Shown in pieces: positions 55,283 to 64,000 of a stretch of DNA of 64,000 bases (the stretch's first letter is position 1; each line of letters opens with the position of its first letter). The DNA is from Chrysemys picta bellii (Eukaryota; Chordata; Testudines; Emydidae). The stretch covers positions 18,100,836 to 18,164,835 of the forward strand of contig NC_088805.1 in assembly GCF_011386835.1 (NCBI RefSeq), written 5' to 3'. The notes under the pieces were generated by a model that was not told the DNA's origin, made no database searches, and was given only the letters and a program-made list of their open reading frames with translations. A program made the position numbers and the translations under genes.

Positions 55283-55500
55283 ATGGGACTACAGAGCTCA
55301 GTCTCAGGCTGGGGATGGCTGATAAGGAATTGGGGGGTCTGGGTCACGCACGCAGACTTCACACACTTCAACAGACAACAAGGCAGGCATCGCATGTGCG
55401 GGCCCCATACAGGCATTGCTGTAAAACTCTCTGAGCGAAGGCACAGGGGCACACCAACACCTGGAGTGGAGCACCCACAGGGACATCTCTCGAAGAAGAA
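55283..55500 (-). repeat. right inverted terminal repeat of the DIRS-like element
   Basis: Ends CACAGGGACATCTCTCGAAG. Contains GCATTGCTGTAAAACTCTC and CACCTGGAGTGGAGCACCC, the inverted partner of 50812-51020. Confidence 0.8.
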
Positions 55501-56158
55501 TAAATATTATCACACTAAAAGGGCCAAGTGCCTTCATCTCCCATTATAATAAAGGTTACTCTGTAATGCAGGAGTACTGATATAAGGCTGATTTTTTACC
55601 TTCCTGTCCCAGTCACCTGACCCAGCTCAGCGTTACTGTTACACCCATCGACATCAGAGCATGTTGTGAGAAGGAAGCTCCTTTCGGACTAAGTAATAAC
55701 AATTTCCTCATTTCCGTTTTAAATTGGTTTAAAATGGTGATGGGAGAATAGTGTGTAGGAGCCCTTCAGTCTTAACTAGGGAACAATCTTGGGTCAGAAA
55801 CACCTGGCCCCGCTTACTGTATCTTTGCATATCAAACCTCTCCATCATTCTTTTGAAACAGGTCAGAATGAAGAGAATTTATTATGCTGCTCCTGGAGAT
55901 GTAGGAAGATGTGTAATGAATCCTTCTTGTCCTTGCCAATTTTTATGGGTCCTTGGGAGGGGAATTCCTAAAGAGCCCGTGAAAGGGGCATTCCTCCCTC
56001 TCCAATTTGCCTGGGTTTACATGAAAACAGCTTAAGTTCACTGGTAAGCTAGGCAGGTAAGGTGACCTCTTACTTTAACCAGCCATGCTAAGAGAAAGGT
56101 TGTGGGTTATTTTGTTTTTATTTTTTTGGTAATTCTGATTTTTGGGAGGGATAGACTA
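55501..56158. other. no gene seen
   Basis: Unique sequence. No recognised feature. Confidence 0.5.
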
Positions 56159-56248
56159 AGGCCCAGATCCACAAAGGTATTTAGGCTCGTAACTTCCACT
56201 GATATTCATTAAAGTAAGGAGCCTAAATATCTTTGTGGATCTGGGCCT
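56159..56248. mobile_element. 90-bp palindromic MITE, GGCCCAGATCCACAAAGG type
   Basis: GGCCCAGATCCACAAAGGTA then TTTAGGCTC on the left and GAGCCTAAATATCTTTGTGG then ATCTGGGCC on the right pair almost perfectly. The flanking TAA and TCA may be a decayed 3-bp duplication. Same family as 921-1091. Confidence 0.75.
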
Positions 56249-56374
56249 CAGTGAATAGATGTGGGAGATTCCTGGAATTAGTTCTTTCATATTGTTCTTT
56301 AATATTAAAGTGTTTCAACTCTTTATAAGAAAGAGTTAAGGTTTATGCATAGGACTAAAACAGGAACTTCTGGA

Positions 56375-56480
56375 TTCTAATCCCAGCTGTGGTTCCATTT
56401 TATGCAGCAAGTTATTCATCATTCTGTGCCTCAGTGTCCCCTTTTGTAAATTTGGGGTGAAAATATTTAATTCTCTTCTA
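56375..56480 (-). mobile_element. MIR fragment, antisense
   Basis: CAAGTTATTCATCATTCTGT, GCCTCAGTGTCCCCTTTTGT and AAATTTGGGGTGAAAATA follow the reverse complement of MIR. Confidence 0.7.
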
Positions 56481-59400
56481 TTGTGATGCAAACATGAACT
56501 TCCAAAGTGATAAACGCAAAGTTTAGTTTTCTGACGTCGACCCTTGATTTCAATGAGAACTGCATCCCAGGGCAGAACTAGAATCCATAAGATCTGACCT
56601 GAATTATTGATCATTCCATATAAATACCAGAGTAAAAAGTGTGTTTGGATGCTTCTGGTGACTCACCTTCTAGTCACAAGAGACAAATATATAACCCTAG
56701 AAAGGGCATCTTCCATCACCTGTGAGGTGTGCTGCTTCAACTACACCAGAGGATAGGCTCTTTCAAAGATGACTATTTAATTTAATAATTTTTGTGAGCA
56801 ATCTGTCCTGAGTGGACAGATTATAGTTAGGAGGACTGATTGTGCAAAGATGCCCATAACTTTATTCATGTGAGCAGTTTCATGGTTTCAACAGGATTAC
56901 TCAAATATGTAAAATTATTCATGTGCATGTTTTCAGGGTTGGGCCCTAATATGTGTATTATTTCACATAAAAGAAGGGTGTGAAGAGTCTACTCCAACTC
57001 CTCCATAGTTCTGTGCCTAGTTCTACTACTGACCTTGCAACAAAAAATAATAGAGTGCTTCTGTTCATCCATCTGTAAGATAAGCCATTTTATTTGTGAA
57101 ATGCCCCTTCCTTCATTTCCATTTCTCTTGTTTTCGAAAGCCTTAAAACATTTCTAAATAAACCTTAAAACAAATGCTCTCAGATACACCAAAAACCTTG
57201 GGAGTTGAACATGCACCTCTGACAGCAGAATTTGACCCTTATTTTTTAACTGTCTTGTACTTAAAGAAAATAGGAGATACCAAGAAGACAGATTAAATGA
57301 AGCCCTAAAGACATAGTAATCTGAGTTACCAAATAACTTCAAGTAGACTTACCCTATTCCCTGGAAAGTTTAGACACATTAAGGGCAAAATTCAGAGCTA
57401 TTGTAACTCCATCCTCTACAACTCCATCCTCTACAATTTGGCTTTTATGCTCTTCGAAAACACAAACAATTATTTCATGACACTACCCATCTATCCTTGT
57501 TTGTGCCTTGTGAAATAATCAGACTTCCATCCCTTGCTTTGGGAAATAAAGAAGCTAGAAAATAATGGCTTGGAAGACGCATGCAACACAAGAAAAGTAT
57601 TGAGTCTTCTACTGCTGCTAAATTTTCCTTTTTAAATACATCCTTTTGCTGAAAGGAAAGGAAAGGAAAGGAAAGGAAAGACAAAGAGTTAGAGCTTCCT
57701 AACATGATCCCTCTTTTCCCTCAGAGAAAGGAAGCAACAGTCAGCAGAGACCCAGAAAGCCAGGCTTCCAATTTAGCACTCCCCATCCTTTTAGAGAAAG
57801 GAAGTGGTGGCTGGTGGAGATACAGGAACAGAGCCTCCAACTCACTCCTCCACTTCCTCCCAGGGACAGAGGCAACAGCTGGAAGAGGTGTGGAAAAACT
57901 CTTTGGAAGTTTTTTCCATATTTTAAGCTTTGTCATGACTTGTGAAGCGCGTCATGGCAGAGACTGGAAGTGATCCTGCACTGAACCCCCTTATTCCACG
58001 ATTTAGAAATGTCCTCCTAACTAAATGACTAAAATAGGAATTTGGCACCGAAGTCTAGAAAGTCCAGGAATGCAGAACAAACTCCAGCCTCATCACCCAA
58101 ACCCAGAGGAATGGAAAACCAACAGGAATCTGTGGCTTAGCATTGCAGAACATAATCAAGTTTGAGGCTTTTAAGAAGCATATCTGAGGATATTTCTGAA
58201 TAAAAAGCTAGGGAAATCCATGCCAATTGTGAAATAACCCAATAAAGGAGGGCCAAGGGACTCTATGCAGCAAATCCTAGTTCACAGTTCCTTCAACTAC
58301 CTCCAGGCACTGACTTGGAAACAGAAAGGGTACACAGAATGCTAGACCAAAACTTATGCCCAGGAAACAACCAAAAACATTTAAAAGGCATATTTATAAG
58401 ATTTATAGCTAAGGAGCGCCTACTAAAGAAACCAAAAGATAGCTGGAACAGGGCAACTTACCTCAAAAAATAAATATATTGCAGGACTTCAGCAAAGATA
58501 TAAAGCAATTAACAATATTCCAAACAGTCACGGGCATGCTACAGAAGAAGGGTTTGCATGGGTACATCTGTTTTCCTGTTATCTTCCATGTGAGAAAAGG
58601 AGAAGCACTGCAATTTTCCAACAGCAGAAGAAAAGTCCTACATGCCAGGTATTCAAGAAATACGTCATGAAGATACTACATGAAGTCTAGAGGCCATCCT
58701 GGCAGAAAATCACCACTGACAGGATACATTTTCAAAACCTCTGCCAGGTAAGGGAATTTTTTTCAATGATTATCTTGAGTGTCCCTTTAATTTCCTCTTC
58801 ATTGCTTTTGGCAGTAAGCCTTACAGATGTAAGACACATAGAATACATCAAAGACACAGGAGAAAGCCGACACTTCAAAGCCCAGCCACACAGTTTTAAA
58901 CATTCCATCTGCCAGTTTTAAACTCAATGCAGAAAAACTTACTGCAAAATTAAAAAGGGAATAAAAAGTGATTGGGAAGCAAATTCCAGCCATTCTTTTA
59001 CTGCAGTACTTCATAGTTTTAGAATGCACCTGCATGCTCAGTGAGTGTATCTTGTGACAGTATTACAAAGAATAATTACATTCAGTTGACCTTTACTTTA
59101 TTTATCTGTTTGGAATTAAATTGTATTCAGCTGAGGAGTATTTACATAACCAGTAAAATTAAAATCATAGTTTGTAGGGACTTGTAGCCTTTTCCTTTAA
59201 TAGACTACATATCAAGTGAAGAGTTTCATAAACTCCAAATACCATTACTGTGCTCTACTCACTCCCAACATGAGCTTATGATATTTAGACTCTGGGTTGT
59301 TAGATCTCTCTCCCCATTACAACCTTTCTGCCAGAAACTGTTTGTCCCATTGAATCCCTTCACTGGCTTTGTTTTGTATTTTGTGTTGCAACATGCTGTG

Positions 59401-61156
59401 TACATTTCTGGTGCTTTTACATTGCAAGCTTGTTGGGGAAGGCACTGCTTATATTTTTTTTTAAATGACACGGGACCATATTACAACCTTCAGTTCATTG
59501 CAGGTCCTTTCAAAACAGTTCATTTAAAGTGAAGGCACTCGTGCTCATGGCTAATGACACATTCAACAATTACTTGGCAGGCTTCACCTGCACTACAGAA
59601 TCACAGGCACTGACAGTGCTAAGTAAAAATAATCGAGAGAAGGGTGGCTGTAGTGAAATAATCAGACTTATACACTGTAGGGAAGGGCTGGTGGCCTAGC
59701 ACCCCATTAACAATTTTCTCTCAAGGACACATAAGAGTACTAGAGTAAATGGTTAGCACTGAGCAGATGCTATAAGTTGGCTGATATGACATCCTGACCC
59801 TGCATTTCAGTATTTGAAGCTTTTTATGGTTCAAAGGCTTTCCCCCTTATTCCCATGACATACAGCCAAGTGCCAAGGTTATTTAGAGCTTTAATAGCAT
59901 GAAAAGCCATTTGCAATCTTCTCTTTGTTTTTCCTCTACAATCAGTCAAGGACCTAGTTCTTGAAGAAACAATGCTAAACTAGCTGCTAGTATCACTGAA
60001 ATTGCTCAGGAGCGAGCTGCAGATGGAGACAATCCCCAGGGACCCAAATATTTCAAGACACCCAGTGAAGACACTGATCCAGGCAGAAAAAAATTAAAAA
60101 GCCATGACGTCCCTTATGCCCAGTAGTGTGCTCTGCTCCCCCGGCCTCCTCTAATGGCTAACTAGCGTGCAAAGAGCTGATAATGCTCCATAGATGCCTC
60201 AGGGCCCATCCTCTACTGCACTGCCTTTGATTTGCACATTGCTCTCTTCACTGAGTGTAGCCAATGTGTCATTGCAGAGCAGAGAGCACATGAATACATC
60301 GGCATCAAAGGATGATTCTCATCACTGCAGGTAACATCAGGCAACAGCAAGAGTGAAGGCTTCTGCGTGCCAGCTACACCTGAATATATTTTAATTTGTT
60401 CTTCAATGAAGAATAGGGAAAATGAGAGAAAGGTGTTAGAGATCTGTGGATGGAGAATGGGCTCAAGCATTATCAGAGTTCCTTAAGCCTAAAATTCTCA
60501 CTAATGGCCCTGAATGGGCATCCTGCATCTTTCATTTTAAGAACTGTATCCAATTGTGATGTTTCATTTAAAATAGTCTTCCCTCTTAAACAAAATAGTC
60601 CACAGTGATAAATATCCATCCCCTGTCATATCCCAAGGGAACTAGACGATAGCATGGAGAATTCAAGGTTAAATCGCAGCCATGTTTTCCAACTAAGTTT
60701 TCTATCTCCCATCTGGGAATGGCTCCCTAAGCTAAAAGTCATTGGAGAAAGGCCTATAGTCCTAAGCTACAACTCAGGTAACTGATAGTGCTGGGTTCAT
60801 TTCAGGGAGAAAACAGAGCTTGCCTAGATGTCAGGACAAGGAGCTCTGGAAATATAGAAGGTGCTCATTTTACAGCTTGAGCTTGAAGTGCTAGATACTT
60901 TACTAGGCTATTTTATTTTGCTTGCAGAAGTAAAGCCATAACATTAACCTGAAACCCCACAAAGGGATTTATTTGTTTGACTCAGGACTTTGAGATGTGT
61001 TTCTGTTCAGCTATGTAGATGTTGGCCCTTCTACAGCCACCTTCAAGAATCAAATCTATACAACTGGGCAAAGGGTACTATAAACTGACTGTGATACATT
61101 GTCCTGCCAAGGGGATACAAATATATTGTGTTCACAGCAATAAGGACATACAGGAT
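56481..61156. other. no gene seen; (GGAAA)n at 57653-57680
   Basis: Largest repeat-poor stretch of the window. A GGAAA microsatellite lies at 57653-57680. Short frames (for example 57704, 58479, 59278) have no recognisable similarity. A host intron or intergenic DNA is the simplest reading. Confidence 0.5.
57653..57680 (+). repeat. (GGAAA)n microsatellite
   Basis: Five to six consecutive GGAAA units. Confidence 0.9.
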
Positions 61157-61246
61157 AACATTTTCAAAAGTACCATAAGTGACCTAGGAGCCTAAATGCA
61201 AAAGTCAATTTTGAAAATGGGACTTAAGGCAGTATTGAAAATGTTA
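61157..61246. mobile_element. internal piece of a palindromic MITE
   Basis: AACATTTTCAAAAGTACC and its partner GTATTGAAAATGTT enclose GAGCCTAAATGC and GAAAATGGGACTTA. These words belong to the middle of the family at 921-1091. Confidence 0.5.
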
Positions 61247-61399
61247 TCCACAATGCATCATCCTGTCTGTAACATGTAACTCTTGACACTGAAATTACAT
61301 GTGTACTGCTTATGTTAAGTTTTTAAGAGATGTCTTCCCAGGTGTTTTAAGTATGACTTTATGAAAGACAAAATGGTAGTTCGTGAATATGGAATAGAT

Positions 61400-61600
61400 G
61401 CTTATTAGTACTTAGCACTTATAATGCAACCTTTGGAAGATCTCAATACACTTGACAAATATCAATTAAATAAAGCCTCTGACATAGCCATAAGTATTTT
61501 TCTCACTTTACAGATTGGAAAATGGCACAAAGAGACGATAATTTGGCAAAGGTCCCACATATGCAGTAAGATTAAATGTACCACAATGAGAAAAACTACA
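61400..61600 (+). mobile_element. MIR copy
   Basis: CACTTATAATGCAACCTTTG, TTTTTCTCACTTTACAGATT, GGAAAATGGCACAAAGAGA and GGCAAAGGTCCCACATATGC follow the MIR layout. Confidence 0.65.
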
Positions 61601-62944
61601 AATTGTGCCTGTTACCTTATCCAGAAACCTAGGTAGCTTTCAGTAAAAGATGGTTTTCCAAATTTGTCATATTTCTATTTAGTAATTCACAAATATTGTA
61701 AAGATCAGTCCTTTCCTAAGCATACAGTGTGGCATCAATGGATTGATTTCATCATCACTGATGATGCTGATTCTTTGTTTTGTGGCATTTAAAGGGGGGA
61801 AATCTAAGACAGCATGTTCCACTAGGCAGGAAAGCAATAGTTAAGATGAATTCTTTGCTTAAATCCCATTACCTGAATAAAATGCAAAGTGTGGCAATTA
61901 TAGTCAAGTGGGATGAATACCATCATTATAACTTCAGAGGTAAGTGGAAATATTTTGAAAAGCAATAGTTCAACTAAAGCCACATTTAAAGCATGCAAAG
62001 TTACACTAGACCTTTATCTATCACAAAATATAGACTTGATAGATTAACAGGAGACAGTAAACTTTTATTTTTAAACTGCTTAGGTTGCAGTGCTATTAGT
62101 ACAAATAGCTTCTAATACCAGCATGTCAAATACATCATACTAACATTCACTATTATGATGGTATATGACGCTCTTTCCTCCACAGGTGAACCAACACCCC
62201 AGTGGAGCACTTTGACTTCTTTTATTAGAGAGACAGAGCTGAGGTCTTCTTTAGCTGTGGCAACTATGGATTATTAACACAGATTTTCAGCACATATTAG
62301 TCCAAATAGTGAATCCTTTCCACATAATAAAAGTTACTTCCCATAGGTGTCATTGAAAGGAGAGATTTAAGCATTTATTTTCTGCTTTAGGTAAAAAACA
62401 AAACAAAACAAAAAACAGTTGCTATAGAACAAAAGTACATTTTTACATTCAAAGCTCTTCCTAAAAAGTAACATAGAAAATTATATAACATACACAGAGA
62501 AGCTAGCAGGGGGATAATACTTTAATCCTCACAACTGAGGGGAGGGAGAATAAGTCACAAGAGGCCAAAGTCATTTTCAGTCACTGCAATATTTACGCAG
62601 GGAAGAATAATAGATGTTTTCGTTTGTTTTTAACATTTCACTGTAAGGCAATGAGGAACTGCACATATTGTGAATGCTGCTCCTGACCACTAACAGAAAC
62701 TTCCATAACTACGAAATCCTGCCACTTTGAGTAACAATGACAGTATGTTTTAATATTTAGCTCAATGTGCATTCATGGAGTTTTACAGGAGTAAAATGAG
62801 AAATCCTGCCCAAAACAGCTTATGAGCTAAGGGCCAGATTATGACTGGTTTATGTAAAGGTTGGAGGAGGTGTTGTTTTGCTTAATTCACAGCAAAGACT
62901 GCATAAAGCACAGGTAGGGTGTAGGAGGAGACAGGGCCATATCC
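61601..62944. other. no gene seen
   Basis: AT-rich unique sequence with a short AAAAC repeat near 62396. Confidence 0.5.
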
Positions 62945-63471
62945 TACTCCCTTAGGTTACCATACGTCTGGATTTTCCCGGACATGTCCGGCTTTTTGGG
63001 CCTCAAATCCCCGTCCGGGGGGAAATCCCAAAAAGCCGGACATGTCCGGGAAAATAGGGAGGGCCTGGCGGTGCTCGGCCGGGGGCCGGGGCCAGGAGTG
63101 CAGAGCTGGGGTGCTCGGCCAGAGCCGGCGGTGCGGGCCAGGGCTGGCGGTGCTCGGCCGGGGGTGTTGGGCTGGGGGTCGGCGCTGGCCTGGGGGTGCT
63201 CGGCCGGGGGCCGGGAGCCAGGGCCGGTGCTGCTCAGCCAGGGGCGGGGCCGGCGGTGCTTGGCCGAGGGTGTTGGGCTGGGGGCCGGTGCTGGCCCGGG
63301 CCCGGGGGTGCTCGGCCGGGGGCCGGGAGCCGGGGCCGGTGGTGGGGCGGCGGTGCTTGGCCGGGGGTGTTGGGCCGGGAGCTGGCGTCCCAGGAAGGGG
63401 CGGAGTTGGGCTGGGGCCCCGTGGAGTGTCCTCCTTTTTTAAAATGAAAATATGGTAACCCTATACTTCCT
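62945..63471 (+). mobile_element. hAT-type element with GC-rich minisatellite core (copy 2)
   Basis: The element 62953-63463 (511 bp) starts TAGGTTACCATACG and ends TATGGTAACCCTA. The flanks TACTCCCT and TACTTCCT match at 7 of 8. The left part holds a GGACATGTCCGG/CCCCGTCCGGGG palindrome. The core, from about 63065 to 63385, repeats GGTGCTCGGCCGGGGG-type units. The right part (GGAGTGTCCTCCTTTTTT) is the reverse complement of the left part of copy 1, so the two copies are in opposite orientation. No coding capacity beyond composition-driven frames. Confidence 0.85.
63065..63385 (+). repeat. GC-rich minisatellite inside hAT copy 2
   Basis: Repeats built on GCTCGGCCGGGGGCCGGG and GTGTTGGGCTGGGGG, complementary in composition to the array in copy 1. 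Confidence 0.8.
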
Positions 63472-64000
63472 ATTCCAAATGACCTGAGTTTGCAGGTTGT
63501 GGAGAAGAATGCCTGGCTACACCATTTTAATAGAAGAGCAGTTCTCATGTTCATCTGTGCACCAAATTCAGAATTAGACAGACAGAGAAAATTAAGAGAA
63601 CCAAAATTAATGGAGGGATGAGGGTTACAACAACAAATAAAGATGTCAGATTATATTATAAATGCAGTTTGTAAGATCTGATTCTTTAGTTATCTATTTT
63701 AAGTGGAAGGCCATAGAAGAGAGGAAGAATAGAGGGAAAAAGTAGGAAGTGAGTTTTAAGGAGGGATTTGTAGCAAAAGAGTAATTGGTGCAGCACATGG
63801 AGATCTATGTGGTTCATGAAAAGAAACAAAAAGCATGTATATGACTATGAACAAGGCCATCAAAAGGGCAAACCAAATGGGGGAAGTAAGGAAAAAAGAA
63901 GGCTGAGATGTTAGGCACAGCAGTTATGCAACTCCTTGGAAGAGGTAAGAAAGAATAGGAGTTTGATTTTTATGCAGAGAAAGACAAGATAATAAGGGAC
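63472..64000. other. no gene seen
   Basis: Purine-rich AT-rich sequence to the end of the window; nothing recognised. Confidence 0.5.

Larger units (their letters stand above)
50786..55500 (-). mobile_element. DIRS1-like tyrosine-recombinase retrotransposon, internally deleted
   Basis: Both ends are inverted repeats of about 200 bp (50812-51020 and 55283-55500), sharing GGTGCTCCA, GTTTTACAGCA and TCTGTTGAAGTGT. Next to the left end, 51038-51145 joins the complement of the outer left end to the complement of the outer right end. That is the internal complementary region specific to DIRS elements. Read on the minus strand from right to left the order is gag zinc finger, gag core, basic tail, start of RT, then tyrosine recombinase. 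Most of the RT/RNase H region is missing near 51730, and a foreign block lies at 52076-53250. DIRS elements integrate by recombinase and leave no target duplication; none is seen. Confidence 0.8.

Noticed and set aside
62984..63554. Gly/Ala/Arg-rich frames of 83-152 residues
   Set aside because: Translation of the GC-rich array inside hAT copy 2.
1..64000. CRISPR array or bacterial operon
   Set aside because: No regularly spaced direct repeats; repeat content and codon landscape are vertebrate.

Overview
This is vertebrate genomic DNA with no recognisable host gene. I infer a turtle (Testudines) or close sauropsid. The reasons are antisense and sense CR1 LINE copies ending in the CR1 tail, MIR-type CORE-SINE fragments, two turtle-type SINE families, many hAT and other MITEs with TIRs I know from turtle genomes, and no Alu or L1. 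Species is not determinable from the window. Only one long open reading frame is credible as an intact protein, and it belongs to a transposon.

Layout. 1-4.9 kb: AT-rich unique sequence, a palindromic MITE (921-1091), a CR1 fragment and a SINE folded into a perfect 74-bp hairpin (4621-4823). 4.9-7.3 kb: an antisense CR1 with broken ORF2. 10.9-12.0 kb: a hAT-type element with a GC-rich minisatellite core. 13.2-15.9 kb: a second CR1 of the same subfamily carrying two nested insertions with clean target duplications. 16-20.2 kb: LTR-like, MIR, hAT, MITE and SINE fragments. 21389-23937: a complete 2.55-kb DNA transposon with CACTG termini, TTA target duplication and an uninterrupted 560-residue protein. 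24.2-28.2 kb: three further TIR elements, all GC-rich inside. 29.8-31.1 kb: an LTR-like dispersed repeat. 34-36.5 kb: MITEs, a foldback and a CR1 tail. 38-42 kb: SINE, MIR and unique sequence. 43.4-49.3 kb: a 546-bp palindromic MITE, a hAT MITE with perfect 8-bp duplication, a second copy of the CCTGRGGG element inside an older repeat, and two more MITEs. 50.8-55.5 kb: an internally deleted DIRS1-like tyrosine-recombinase retrotransposon on the minus strand. 56-64 kb: MITE, MIR and unique sequence, ending with an opposite-orientation copy of the 10.9-kb hAT element.

The most interesting item is the transposon at 21.4-23.9 kb. Its protein looks like a member of a family usually left uncharacterised. 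The spacing of its Asp, Cys-x2-Cys and His-x4-His residues matches what I recall of the RAG1/Transib/CMC RNase H-like fold, and its leader carries four copies of a 9-bp site identical or nearly identical to a C/EBP-ATF composite element. The second is the DIRS-like element, where both terminal inverted repeats, the internal complementary region, gag and recombinase remnants can all be seen.

All repeat and family assignments are from memory of consensus sequences and by eye; no database was searched.
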